Shown here one piece after another: positions 1 to 10,565 of a stretch of 27,475 nucleotides of DNA (position 1 is the stretch's first letter; every line of letters starts with the position of its first letter). Both the position numbers and the translations under genes were made by a program. The notes under the pieces were generated by a model. It ran no database searches. It was not told the DNA's origin and was given only the letters and a program-made list of their open reading frames with translations. The DNA comes from Haplomitrium mnioides (Eukaryota; Marchantiophyta; Haplomitriopsida; Calobryales), in contig JBNGIS010009447.1 of the NCBI GenBank assembly GCA_049999725.1, forward strand, positions 1 to 27,475. The letters run 5' to 3'.

Positions 1-734
1 GTATAGTCGAAGAAGAAGAAGAAGAAGAAGACCAGAAGGTCGACTTCGGAACTGTCGAAAAGAGGGCGTCGGCTGCAGAGCTAGTCGAGAAAAAAAAGGG
101 TCAAGAATGCTTGTCGAAGGCTCCACAATGATGCGAAATGTGACTGCGGGTGCTACCGAACGGTCGAAAAGAAAGAAATGGTGTCGACTTCAGAGCCAGT
201 CGAAAAAAGAGACCAAGAAACACTCATTGACTGCTTCAGAGGAATAATGCGAGATGAGGGCGGCGATGTAGCTGCGTCGCTGATGCAAAGTAGCCGAAGA
301 AAGGATGTCGCATAGAAAACTGTCGCAGAAAAAAATGCTGGAGGCGTGCGTGCGAGTAGTCAAAGCTGAGAAGAAAAAAAACGAGGAAAAAGGGTATGAA
401 AAACCCTATGTGATATCTTTGGTTTGATACTAGAACGACAAAGGAGAAACAGCGTGCGGGAGATGTGCGGGTGGAGAAAAAAATAGCCGCAGTCTGAGAA
501 AAGAAATGTCGTGTGCTAGATAGTGTGCGTAGTCACTCTCTGTGTACTCAAGAGTCCATCGTGCTGATAACGTGTTGTGGTATGTATGTCACACAGAGAG
601 AGATAGAGAGATCGCTGGTGCTCCGCACAATACTGCTCAGTGTATTGATCGATAGTGGTGAGAGGGATGAGTAACCCTCTTATCTGTACATCCCTCCTAT
701 ATATAGGAGTGCCACTATTGTCCTATAACAGCCT
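1..734. other. Repeat-derived leader/promoter-like sequence
   Basis: I see no gene here. The stretch opens with a GAA/GAC-rich microsatellite (about 11-32) and continues as purine-rich DNA with recurring GTCGAAAA and GTCGAC words. Read on the minus strand, about 557-583 contains ACACGTTATCAGCACGA, a word I associate with the start of the internal region of some plant Copia elements, so this may be the edge of an old LTR element. A palindromic TATA-like block, TCCTATATATAGGA, lies at 695-708, just before the first gene fragment. The nature of the repeat is a guess; no terminal repeats can be paired inside the window. Confidence 0.35.
695..708 (+). promoter_or_regulatory. TATA-box-like palindrome
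   Basis: TCCTATATATAGGA is a perfect palindrome with a strong TATA core, about 30-40 bases before the coding-like sequence that starts near 735. It could serve either strand. It may be the promoter of an LTR rather than of the downstream gene fragment. No transcript evidence is available. Confidence 0.35.
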
Positions 735-1465
735 TTGCATTGTGGGAGGATTCATATTGCAAGGCAGCAAAATTTTGGACGGCAATTGATTTTTTGTACA
801 AATGGCGTGGAGAGACAGACAAACAGCAAGCTGAAGCAGCGAAGCTTGTGCATCGTTTTTGCAACCAATAAAGAAGAACCGGTCACTTTTGTGGAGGAGG
901 TCAAAGACGTGGCGCCACTAGAAGATGAAATTGAAGCTTCCAAGGCCGAGCTTAATAAAGCCTTAAATGAATTGAAAAGGCATCAAACAAAGGTGCATAT
1001 GAAGAATCTACAGAGAAGGCAATTGAAGTTTTGAGAGATACTACAGAGCGATTGAAAGAGCAAGCAGAAAGAGCAAGAGCTGCATTGACTGCAACAGCTT
1101 TAGAGACAGTCAAGTTGGGCAAATCAAACATGTCTCACTTAGCTGAGAATGGTCCTGATCCAATAAAAGACATAGCAAAAACAGCGTTGCAAGCTCATTA
1201 TGAGGAAAAATCATCAAAAGGAGCCAAAATCCATGATTTTTGTTTGGGGATTCCCTATGGTGGGTTGCTGGTGCTTGGGGGACTTCTCTGGTTTATCATC
1301 TCTGGATGTGGTGAAGCTATTCGTTTTGGAGTGTTGTTGGGTAGCATTTTGTTAACTTTGAGTGTGGCAAGCTTGAAGGTACGGGAAGCAGGGAAAAAAG
1401 TATCGAGTGGAGTCAATGAAAGATCATCATCTGCTATCTTTAATGTGGCCTTTGTCTTGCCTTGA
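735..1465 (+). pseudogene. FAX3-like (Tmemb_14) fragment, frameshifted
   Basis: Two overlapping reading frames (735-1034 and 1031-1465) make up one broken gene piece. The first carries a charged, coiled-coil-like stretch (EIEASKAELNKALNELKR). A one-base shift near 985-995 moves the same coil into the second frame (TTERLKEQAERARAALTA), followed by KIHDFCLGIPYGGLL and hydrophobic segments ending in LLTLSVASLKVREAGKK. The order coil, then IPYGG, then Tmemb_14 membrane segments is that of chloroplast FATTY ACID EXPORT 3-type proteins of the inner envelope, known to help export fatty acids from plastids. The fragment lacks the transit peptide and the last membrane helices; homology fades near 1440. 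No intron is seen, which fits a cDNA-derived or captured fragment, although the original intron positions are not known to me. Family assignment is from recalled motif similarity. Confidence 0.65.
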
Positions 1466-1479
1466 AGCTGCATACCTGA

Positions 1480-1572
1480 AAAAAGCCTCAGGATTATATC
1501 TCACATCTTATTGGTCATGAAGGAGCTGGTAGCTTACTATCTCTTTTGAAAGAGAAAAGATGGGCCGAGCAA
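1480..1572 (+). pseudogene. M16 metallopeptidase fragment (insulysin/nardilysin-like)
   Basis: A 31-codon piece, in one frame, contains KPQDYISHLIGHEGAGSLLS followed by LLKEKRWAEQ. The signature HLxGHEGxGSLxxxLK is characteristic of the insulin-degrading enzyme/nardilysin branch of the M16 family, in the region downstream of the catalytic zinc-binding domain. The zinc site HxxEH itself is not present. The piece begins about 15 bases after the FAX3-like frame stops and ends abruptly after RWAEQ; the following codons (AIEELLCAIDIWEYEGVSVQ) stay open but I do not recognise them. An unrelated gene so close to the FAX3 piece points to a chimeric assembly rather than a normal gene. Confidence 0.6.
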
Positions 1573-1702
1573 GCAATTGAGGAGTTGCTCTGCGCAATTG
1601 ACATTTGGGAATATGAGGGTGTTTCTGTGCAGGACATCGATTATGCAGGGTGGCCAATAATTGCTAACGCAGGTTTTGAGTAGGCAGTGATGGAATAACG
1701 CC

Positions 1703-1883
1703 AATGTCATTTTTGGTTAAGGCTTGAACAAAACGAGTGGCATATTTTGTCTTCCCAAAGGAAGACAATGAACTTCGGTTGGTACCTGGAGATGAATTGT
1801 GGCTTCGCTGCCCTAGAGATGGAACACATTCTGCTTGGCAATCTATGGGTCATGTGATCAAGCTGACAGCGCAAGAGGAGGTC
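1703..1883 (+). pseudogene. UPF1 RNA helicase fragment (1B-domain region)
   Basis: After a short shifted start (NVIFG, stop, GLNK, from about 1703), the frame reads RVAYFVFPKEDNELRLVPGD, then a diverged stretch, then WQSMGHVIKLTAQEEV. This matches plant UPF1, the nonsense-mediated-decay helicase, in the stretch just before the RecA-like helicase core. About 60 codons are represented. Homology stops at EEV near 1883; the Walker motifs and the rest of the helicase are absent. A stop codon and a one-base shift near 1730 break it. It is the third unrelated gene piece within 1.2 kb, all on the same strand. Confidence 0.7.
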
Positions 1884-4184
1884 TGCGGTTTTTCCTGCTA
1901 AGCTGTGATTTCTTGGAGTTGGCCAGGTTCTACGAAAAGGAATGAGGAGGCTACAATGCGGTTGCATGTGAGAAGACAGGGTGCTACTAAGATCAAGCTT
2001 GGTTGCCCGGAGAAGAATTATGATTCCTTGACTTTGCATATTGTTTAGAGGATAAGAAACAGAGATAATCGTGCCAAAATCCCAGCTTGTTTATTGTGGT
2101 TGATATTTTTAGGTGGAGATACGTTGGTGCATATGGTAGTTGATCCAAATGTGACGATCTCATGAGGGGCTGTTGCTGTCATTTTTGAGAAAGCAGTTCA
2201 GCCAAGTAACTTGGGAAGACTTGGCGATTTGAGGCTTGAAGTGGAACTTTTGCATTATGTTTGAGGAGGCTTTAGCTGTTGCAGAGTACTCACTTGCATG
2301 CAAGGAAGAATTTAAATAGAGCAAGACTTTCTACATTTTATTTGCTGCAGAGGGCCAACAAGCGACCAGACTTGATTTTGGGTGGTAAGTCATTGTTGGA
2401 GCAGTAAACAAACAACGTTGTATGGAAAAGCTCTCCATCGAATGATTTCTGTGGCAGCAAGGGAAGAAAACTTGGAGATGTTACTAAAGGAAGGAGGCGC
2501 TGCTTGGTGACGAGGAGCCTATTCTGCGATGCTGCAAAGAAATGCCAAAGACACCGGCAGCTCATTCATAGAGTATATTGTCCCTAAGAGAAACCAGTTG
2601 ATGTGGCAATAGAGATGGCATTTTTCAAGTTAGTGGAATCACAATTGCAAGCAAAATGTTGGGTTGGGATGGTGAAGCAGCTGAGGAGCTTGTTTCTTCA
2701 CAGACGATATTCAAGAAGGTTCCTCGAGAGTAGGTTGTTGGTAGATGGCAGCCCAAAATTTCATCAAGTGGAGTTCTATTTGACAAAGATTCAGGTGAAG
2801 GTGACGAGTTAGAATTTAAGGAGGCTTATCACATTACTTGAAAGTCAACAGCAACCGGCAAGGGTTCTTCAAGCTGGTAATGGCCAACCAAGCAGGTCAC
2901 AAGACAAGGAGGCCTCTATTTTCATTTTTGACAAAAATTCTTACACCTTTCTTTGGCAATCAGGAGTAGAGCAGCTCTCCATTTTTTAGTAGGGCCAGCA
3001 TTCTTCACTGGGCATGGGTTCGATCAAACAGAAAGGGAGGGCAAGCTATTGTCGATCAGCCTTCATTGAGCAGCCCTTTCATTCGACCTAGAGACATTTG
3101 TTGAGGCAGAGCAGCAACATTAATCGAGACAGAGCAGCAGCACCATGGGAAGCCAAGTTGGCATCCCAATTTCCAACTTGCAGGATCTGATCTGATAAGA
3201 GCGACAATAACCATGGGAGCAAGGAAGGCATTCATGGCAGCTCCTTGGTATAATTTTGTTTTATGCAGCAAGGGGTAAGAAAAAACAGAGTTTTGATGAG
3301 GGGAACATATTGGATTGGGAGACCAAAGGATGTCCTAGGTCCAGCAAAGGCTTTGCTATTCTGATATGGTGTTGAAAGGCATGAGCTGTGCTATGGGTAG
3401 AAAGAGTCTTCTCCAAGTGGTCATAGGGCAGCAAAGCTGAAGACTTTGCTCTGCAACCAGCAAGGGTAAGAAGGAGGTTGGGATTGTGAAGTATTTCTGT
3501 TATGGGAGTGTGTTTGTTGCAGGTCTGGCTAGAAATAGAGATCAGAAAAAAAAACAAAAGAAGAGAGAGAAATTGGACCAGGGCTGCATACGTGAGTTTG
3601 TTGTAGGCTGCAGGGAGATCAGAAATCTAGAAAGGGTGTCTGACCCTTCGCTGTGGAGTTGCCAAAGTGTTTGTTCAGTTGGCTGTTATTTTTTAAAGTT
3701 GGAGTTGGAGAGGAAGGTGAGTGAAGTGCAAGGCATCATCATGGCTGAGTTTTCCCGTTACCTCTGGAGAGTGGCAGAAACTCAGCATGAAAATCGACGA
3801 TCAAAACCTGCTCTCGGGAACTGATGACACCAGCAGGGAGTTGTGGCAGCTTGTCACCTCCATACATGATGAGGCTGGAGGGTCCAAAGCTTTCTGTTGA
3901 CTCCACAAGGTGAAGACCGCACGAAGTACACCTTGAGTAGTAAGTAGGATGGATTTTTGGAAGGCAGTTAGGGAGATATGGAGTTAGAAATCTTGACATT
4001 GCTCGGGGGAATATCAATACCCTGCCTTGGATTGTTGTTCAAAGAGTGACACATATTATATAAAGCTAAATTTATTACCCTTCAGATCTCTGTTATGTAC
4101 TTTGCATCCAACCACCTTTCCTCTTTCCTCTCTCATATGTATGTTATTTTATGTTATATGTATGTCAAGCGAACACCAGAGCAT
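1884..4184. other. Coding-like scraps and unassigned sequence
   Basis: No intact gene is visible. Short open stretches have a coding look but I cannot assign them: 1941-2045 (NEEATMRLHVRRQGATKIKL), about 2430-2580 (MISVAAREENLEMLLKEGGA), about 2660-2820 (GWDGEAAEELVSSQTIFKKV, then VLFDKDSGEGDELEFKEAYH) and about 2850-2985 (NGQPSRSQDKEASIFIFDKN). They lie on the plus strand, like the FAX3, M16 and UPF1 pieces, and are separated by stops and shifts. From about 3000 to 4184 I see nothing that supports a gene. The whole may be one element that picked up gene pieces, or a pile of retrocopies. Confidence 0.35.
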
Positions 4185-4222
4185 GGCTCCTCCCCCTATG
4201 CCCTGCTCTTTTCATCCTAACA
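4185..4222 (+). repeat. LTR terminus related to the large gypsy LTR
   Basis: GGCTCCTCCCCCTATGCC at 4185-4202 is followed by 13 bases and then CCTAACA ending at 4222. The same 18-mer, the same 13-base gap and the same CCTAACA occur at 17278-17315, the 3' end of the large 5' LTR. The shared spacing makes chance unlikely. I read it as the U5 end of another LTR of a related family. The sequence further upstream of 4185 does not visibly match the large LTR, so only the terminus is supported. Confidence 0.55.
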
Positions 4223-4245
4223 TAAAGTAACCAAAATTCATCTAT

Positions 4246-7157
4246 TTAAAATTGTTTGCTCGAAGTCTTTGCCTTAGAATCATTCAATTGGAATTTGAAT
4301 TGTTGATTAAAGGAAATAGCATGCATCCTTCGAACCAAAGAGGGATGTTGTTGCATAAACATTTTAAAATCCCAAGTTTCCATCAAAAGAGTTACTTGAG
4401 GTTTCCAATGATAAGATAATTGTAGCGCTTCAATAAGACCTCTAATCGTAAAAGCTTTGACACGTTTCAAACATTTCAAGAATTTGCTAAAAATTTGATC
4501 GATTTGATCATGAGTATAGCCAACCATGAGAAATCCCACCTTGATTTTTTGGAAAAAAATTTCTTTGCAATAAGGAGACTAAGATATCCAAATAAGATAG
4601 AATTTTAATTCTCTTATGTCATATTGTCCAACTAAAGATACAAAGTTGGAGGTAGTGGCCCTTCAAAGTCATATAACATTCTATTGAGCACTGTAATTGT
4701 CAAATTAGAGTAGCTTCTCAAGTTTATGTAGGTTAAAAAGACCTTTGATGAAAGAGCGTGATTGAATATTAAAGCACCAACAACATGCACACCCACCAAA
4801 CAATCTTTTATCAATGTTTTTTGGTGGCAAAGTCGATTGTGAAATAGCTATTTTCTTCTAATCCATTCCATCAATAACAATTCCCAAGTATTTTTTATTG
4901 TCGGCGTAACATTTTCTTTGATGATTTGCAAGTTTTGTTCTTTCTTTTATTTGTTGGTCATGATGAAGAAACAATTGGCAATTATATTTGATTGCAATAT
5001 CACAAAGCACCAAAGAGATAAAAGTAGTTCAGTAAAATATGTGTTGATGTTTTGAATTTCAAAAGACAACCTTAATTGCTAAAAATATTCAAATCAACTT
5101 CAACAAACGTTTGGATTGGTAGAGGTAAAAACTTTAAAAAAATAAAAAATAAACTTTAGTTAATTTAAATATATGAGAATCTGAATAACACTCACAATAA
5201 CTACTTGTCTTTGACTTGAAATAATCAAAAGTTTCTAGAGGAGAAAAACAAGATTTGTGCACAATGGGTCACAAACTAGAACTTCAATTTCAAAGGTAGT
5301 TTGGACTCTTTTTTTTGCAAAGGATTAAGAAAACAATAACTGATCCTATGCACACATAGGATAGTGGAAACAATATTTGATCCTTTGCGGGCTTATGACC
5401 AAAAGCAAAAACATCAATATCTTGGCTTGCTTTGACTATTTTTGCAACTAGGTTTGAAAGAAACAAGAACAAAACCTATACGTGTATAGGATTTGCAAAC
5501 AACAAAAGCAATTCTTGATGTTGTTTATCTAGCATTTGGTTCTTGATTCAAAGCAACAATAGCAAAATTTGGTGTAAGGCTAAGCTCAAAACCAACAATC
5601 AGATCCATTTCCTCACTTTATTTGACTCTAGACATGGTTTGGATTCAAACTAAAAGCAACAGACTCTATGTGAGCATACAGTATGTTCTCACAACTCAAG
5701 TTGCTAAGGTTTATTTGACTCAAATCTCATTTGTTGAACAACTTAACAAAACAAATATCTTTTGACACTAAGTTGAGATGGCATAACATCCCTAGAACTA
5801 AGCTTTGAGTCTAGTAAAAAGAGCATTGATTAACTGTAGGTTTCAAAAGAGAAGAAATTTATTACCTTGTCGAATTCCAAGACGGATTTTTCTCGCAATG
5901 ATTTTATTTCTTTGCATGATTTACAAACAACAAATCTATTGCATTTTGGAATTATAACATTTGGAAAATGAGTTCTCCAATGTTTTGTAAAATCCAAAAA
6001 ACTAAGAATGCAATTGAGATCTTTGTCTTTCAAATAAGTTGGTAGTAGTCATACACTTCTCATTTTGTAAAATTATCAAACAAGTTAGAAACTTTGTGAG
6101 TGGCCATTCTCTCATTGTATCCTTCAAAAAAAACTATCCATCCATTTACGCACAAACACTTCTTTAGCAGATAATTCTCTATTTCTAAAAATGCCTCTAA
6201 GATTTGTGTTTTTGAGATCTCAAATCCTTTGGATTCTATTATTCCCTATTAATAATATTAATTTGAAGGCTTTGCTATAGACAATGATAACGCTAGGTAG
6301 AGTGAACGGATTATCAGCATCGGAGTCTTTTCTTGGTATTCCTTACTGCAATGTGATATCTCGATTCTTCATGCTTTGTCAAAAATACATTTCTATCACA
6401 CTTTTCAAAATTTTCTCTTGTAGAATGACAAATAATGATTTTGAAAACATGAAATTCACCTCAAATTCAAAATTGAGATTGGATCTAGCTTTTTCTTCAC
6501 AAAGCTCTCATCATAATAGACTTTCTACAAAGAATTTTCACGTAAAGTGTTTACCCGTTTGGGTTTTAGCCCAAAAAAAGAATTCTTATATAGTGTCGAT
6601 GGATTCAATCTATATGCCAATCTAGCCATCAAAGATAATTCATCGTCTTGAAAATCTTGAACATCATCTAAAACATTATTTGTTCATTTGAAAAAAGTTT
6701 TCAAATGATGAAGACCACCTTGAGTATTGGGAGAACTAGACGAGGCTGAAACAGAATCTTCATCGATATCTTGAACATTAGGAAATGGTTTTTGTAAAAT
6801 AATTGGTGCCCTTGGCAATAGCTTCAATGAAATGTTGGTTGACTGAGACTCTTTGCTAGAATCATTTCCTAGACTATTTTATGAAGATTCCTCCAAAAGG
6901 ATTTGGTTCTTTGAAGATCTCCCAATCTCATTAAGAGGTCCAACTTGATTATAAATCACTCGTTGTTTGAGTGGTGTAATCGGTGTAATCCGTGATCCTA
7001 TGCCCGCAGAGGGTTCAGTCCATGATCTTATGCGCGTACAAGGTTCACTTGCTTGATCTTCTTGAGTAGAGCTATCTGATTCAACAAACGCCATCTTTTT
7101 CCCCAAAATAATTGCCATCACACTTGATGCTTTGGGTTTTCCATTGGATAACTCCAC
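4246..7157 (-). pseudogene. DUF7869-like protein pseudogene
   Basis: Minus-strand pieces, read from high to low coordinates, follow the order of DUF7869-type proteins. At 6033-5830 is HWRTHFPNVIIPKCNRFVVC followed by KSCKEIKSL, matching the family's FW..HFP.V.IPK.NRF..C..C region. At 4814-4632 is LVGVHVVGALIFNHALSS, ending in GPLPPTLYL. About 4630-4540 carries a stop-ridden version of LDN.T.EN..FLFGYLSLL, then one shift. At 4539-4246 is FLMVGYTHDQIDQIFSKF, the family hallmark GHTHEDIDQ with the first His changed to Tyr (one C-to-T change). The part above 6100, including a serine-rich stretch starting with Met at 7157, is assigned to the gene only by position. Such proteins are of unknown function and often occur as dispersed, transposon-like families. 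Several stops and shifts make it non-functional. Confidence 0.6.
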
Positions 7158-7727
7158 AAAACAACGGTTTGAAACTATCTCTACCTATCGACCAAAAGTA
7201 GCACTTTTCTACGAACATGAATCTTGGAACTCTTACCTCTACTTGCCTTTGAAAACTCCAACCATTGATAAATAAAAATAAAAAAGAAACTATTTGAGGA
7301 AACTATATTAACAAAAATTCTCAACTTCTACTAGTATACCTAAAGGATGTGTTTTTAAAGAAAATTTCACAAAACGATAAAATTGTGAAATTTTTGTGTT
7401 AGAAATGAAAAAAAGAAATTGGAAAGACAAAAAAGACCAATGCTTTATATACTAGCTTTTGTTTCTTGCACCACCAAACCTATATGTCAAGAGCTCCACG
7501 AATCATTTTTTAACGAGAAAATGTATTTTTTGAAATTTTGGTATACAATGAGCGACAATGGAAAGTTTCTTTCTATTTTCACGACTTCACTTTCCACTTT
7601 TGGATTTCTTGTCGTTGTTATTTTTGCAATTTCTTGCTATTTTGCCATTTTCAGCCTTTCTCTCTTTGTGAAATTTTTTTCGTAAGATTTTTTACCTTGA
7701 ATTTTACTAGTTTTTACTTTGGAGAAA
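7158..7727. promoter_or_regulatory. Divergent intergenic region with TATA box
   Basis: This AT-rich gap separates the minus-strand DUF7869-like gene from the plus-strand ParB-like gene and must hold both promoters if they were ever expressed. On the plus strand a TATA-like TTTATATA lies at 7444-7451, about 280 bases before the ATG at 7728. Open frames at 7419-7777 are rich in Phe, Ser and Cys and look like chance readings of T-rich DNA. Confidence 0.35.
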
Positions 7728-8008
7728 ATGGCATCACATGCCAATGCTCCCAAACCAGCTCAACCAAAGTCTTATAGGTATTCGGATGTTCTGAAGGTTT
7801 TGGAGCCACAAAAACTAGACCACAAATAGCTAGTTTGTTGTAGAAAGATAATGATTCAAGAAGGGCACAAAGCCCATATGAGGTTGCTTGTATAGTTAGA
7901 GTCGAGCATTACCTTCTTCAATGTCTCACAAAAGAAATTTTGCTTCAACGAGATGAAGCCACGAGATGTCTTTACCAAGGATCTGTAGTTGATCTTTAAT
8001 GATGCAAG
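7728..8008 (+). pseudogene. ParB-like/methyltransferase family gene, copy 1, exon 1
   Basis: From ATG 7728 the frame reads MASHANAPKPAQPKSYRYSD and continues to a splice-donor-like AAG|GTGAGA at 8008/8009. Three in-frame stops interrupt it, and all are TAG, one C-to-T change away from CAG (Gln). Otherwise the frame stays open for 281 bases, which supports an old real exon. I do not recognise the domain. The following intron (8009-8655) carries the minisatellite cluster A. The exon phase is off by one base relative to the next exon, which fits decay. Confidence 0.45.
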
Positions 8009-8131
8009 GTGAGATCATAAAGCTTCTTTTCATTTGCTTTAACTTTAAAGTTGCTCGGGAGTCCATGCGCATATGGACTCTCTTGTCCATGCGCTGATGG
8101 ACATTTGAGTTTATGCACGCATAGACTCCTT

Positions 8132-8160
8132 GGTCCTTGCGCATCCCTACCAGCAAGAAG
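8132..8160 (+). repeat. Left arm of 29-base inverted repeat in cluster A
   Basis: This 29-base arm pairs with 8262-8290 on the opposite strand with a single mismatch; the loop is 101 bases. The arm contains TCCCTACCAGCAAGAAG, which is not part of the usual 24-base unit. It suggests that a stretch of the array was duplicated in inverted orientation. Confidence 0.85.
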
Positions 8161-8261
8161 CTTAAGTCCATGTATGCATAGACTTCCAAGTCCAGGTGTG
8201 CAAGGACTCCCAAGTCTAGGTGCGTAAGGACTCCCAAGTCCATATGTGCATGGACTCATGC

Positions 8262-8290
8262 CTTCTTGCTGGTAGGGAGGCGCAAGGACC
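8262..8290 (-). repeat. Right arm of 29-base inverted repeat in cluster A
   Basis: This is the reverse complement of 8132-8160 with one mismatch. It begins CTTCTTGCTGGTAGGGA and ends GCGCAAGGACC. Together the arms could form a long hairpin enclosing four or so palindromic units. Confidence 0.85.
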
Positions 8291-8655
8291 AAAGAGTCCA
8301 TGCTTGTATGGACTCGAAAGTCCATCTATGCATGGACAAGGGAGTCCATATGCACATGGACTCAGAAGTTCACTCGCGCATGAACAAGGAAGTCCATCCA
8401 CACATGGACAAGGGAGCCCATGCGCAGATGGACTTCTGAGTCCAAGCAAGTTTGGTTTCTCAAGTATATACACGCTTGGACTTCGTGATCATTGTGCTTC
8501 CCTACACAATTGGACTACTAAGTCCATGCAAGCATGGATTGTAGTGCAACTTTAGGCTTAGACCAAAGGTTGAAATACTCTTAGTCTCTTACAAAACTTT
8601 TGAATATTTTTGTGTTAAGTCATTGATATTTTTAAAATTTGTTTTTTGTTTCTAG

Positions 8656-10140
8656 CTCTCTCAATATTTGTCGGACTTTGCCAATGCTTACTCGAATGTG
8701 AAGTGGGTAGAATATGACTTCATAATGCTTGCTATTTCTATCAAACTTTTGAAGTTCAAGCCAAGCGTACATATCCAGCAACTTGTTCCACATCCAGGTG
8801 CAGCTTTGATGACTTTGGTAGCAACAAGTGGATTGTCTACTACAAAAAAGAGAAAGGAGGTGGAGCCAATTGAGGCTCTGAAATAGAAGAAGCAAGCACT
8901 ACCTAAGATAAAGCTTGTACCCCACTACTTGTTGAGGAGGATCCAATACCCTCCCCATCTCTAGCCAGTTCATCTTCTGAAATCCTCTCATCTTCAACTC
9001 TTAGCAGCTCAAACAAGGAAGTAGAGCTGGAGCCAATGCAGGCTCCAACCTCTAGAGCAAAAAGGTAATCCCACAAGGGGTTGCAGACCTTTCAAGAATG
9101 AGAGCAAGTTCATCCTCAAATAGTGTCTAAGGAAGACAAGAACAAGATTCAAGAGTCTGCCATCTTTTGGTGCAGAGTTCATGAGGAAACAATCACAATT
9201 TGGTTGGAGAATTTGAACCTTTCGAAACTTGGAATGGATAATTGGAGATCATTTTAGATTAAAAAGCTAAATGAAGATTTTGTAGAGCTTCTAGTGTAGA
9301 GAATGCTCACAAACAAGTATGTGCATAGTTTTTTCATTGTTGTGGTGGACCCAAAGTGCGGGTTAAAAAATAAGTTAGAGTTTGACTTAAGGAATTCTGA
9401 CAAGTATAGATATGAGATTGTAGGAGGCAATCACAGTGTTGCCACAAGGCAACTTTTAATGACTACATATAGAGGGAAAAATCCCATATTGTCACTCTGT
9501 AAATGCTATGTCTACGTGAGCCAGACACCAATAGAAACTCGCATCTTTGCAACCAATGACAATTACGACCAACGGTACAAGTTGGAAATGACATTTGTTT
9601 AGAAGGTCGAGTATTGGCATCAGAGAGTATATGGAGAGTGGGATGGTGTCATGCTAAAAATTCAAAAGAAAGTTGTTGTTGGAGACTTTGGAGATAAAAC
9701 CAAGGTCCACTCTTGACTCTTGAGAAGACCCTCACTTCTCAAGACAATTGGTTCTAGTTGGCATTTAGAAGTGGAGAGCTCTAAGAGTTACAAGAGAGTA
9801 TTTTTTTCAATGTGGGAGAAGAACTTGGTGAAGGATCTGAAGCCAAATGCCAAAAGATCTTTAAGAATGGAAGATATGAAGTGGACACCGTGGAGATCTC
9901 TTCAAGGCTTTCTCGACGAAATTAAAATTTCAAATTTGAAACGAGTGGAAGCCGAAGACCTTTTGATTGAAGAAATGTCTCGAGAACTAGAGAGATATAA
10001 GGTTTTAGCTGTGATGGTGAAGTCTTTTTGCTCCGAGGTGTACTACAAGTCATAAGAAGAATCAAGGATAGAGTATCCCATCCACACTCAAGAGTCAAAG
10101 ATTTCATTCTTTTATTCAAGTTTTGAGAAATTGTTGGCAA
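8656..10140 (+). pseudogene. ParB-like domain exon (GGNH motif), copy 1, exon 2
   Basis: The exon starts after a good acceptor (TTTTGTTTCTAG at 8655) with LSQYLSDFANAYSNVKWVEY. A shift between 8884 and 8931 leads to a frame that stays the same to about 10140, broken by several stops that include TAG at 9600, TGA at 9714 and TAA at 10053. In it, about 9315-9600 reads SFFIVVVDPK, then YEIVGGNHSVATRQLL, then LCKCYVYVSQTPIETRIFAT. This follows the ParB/sulfiredoxin-like fold: a strand before a G-x-H/G-x-R box (here GGNHS), a helix, a strand ending in VYV, and a helix. In bacteria and phages ParB-like domains are often fused to DNA methylases, which matches the inferred partner domain. A lysine- and glutamate-rich helical part follows (9720-10055). 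The domain call rests on motif pattern only. Confidence 0.5.
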
Positions 10141-10205
10141 GTGGTTTTTCTAATTTTCAATTCTATTTCTAAAGTTGTTTTGAATTGGTTTTGAAAGGTT
10201 TTCAA

Positions 10206-10510
10206 GTCCCAAAGCCTAGGGACTCATGTTTCCATGCACCCATGGACTCATGTTTCCATGCTCGCATGGATTCAAGTATCACTGCATGCATGGATTTAGT
10301 GTCCAAGCGAGCTTGGACTTGAGAGTCCTTGCGCGCTTGGATTGTAGAGTCCATGCAAGTATGAACCATAGAGTCTTTTGTGCTCATGACTGTAGAGTTT
10401 CTGCAAGCATGGACTCTCGAGTCAATGTTTGCATGGACTCTAAACTCCATGTGCACATGGACTCTCAAGTCCAATCTCGCTTAGACACTAAGTCCTTGCG
10501 TGCATTTGAC
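10206..10510 (+). repeat. 24-bp palindromic minisatellite, cluster B (intronic)
   Basis: Same family of units as cluster A. The first unit, 10206-10223, has arms GTCCC and GGGAC around AAAGCCTA; 10301-10318 is GTCCAAGCGAGCTTGGAC, where the left arm CAA is matched by TTG on the right. Such paired changes keep each unit foldable. The cluster lies in the presumed intron between the ParB-like exon and the linker exon at 10566, the same place that cluster D holds in the minus-strand copy. Confidence 0.9.
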
Positions 10511-10565
10511 TCAAAGTCTTTCTTTGTTTTTCTCGTCTAACTTGGTTTTCAATGCTCTGTACAAG

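Larger units (their letters stand above)
8061..8539 (+). repeat. 24-bp palindromic minisatellite, cluster A (intronic)
   Basis: Units follow the form GTCCATGCGCGCATGGAC, an 18-base palindrome, plus a 6-base spacer, giving a 24-base period. Clear starts are at 8061, 8085, 8109 and 8133, and again at 8344 and 8368. Centres vary (ATGCGCATAT, ATATGCACAT), while the outer arms stay complementary. One unit at 8368-8385 has GTTCA at the left and TGAAC at the right, a paired change. The array fills most of the first intron of the ParB-like gene. Open frames across it are by-products of a period divisible by three. Confidence 0.9.
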
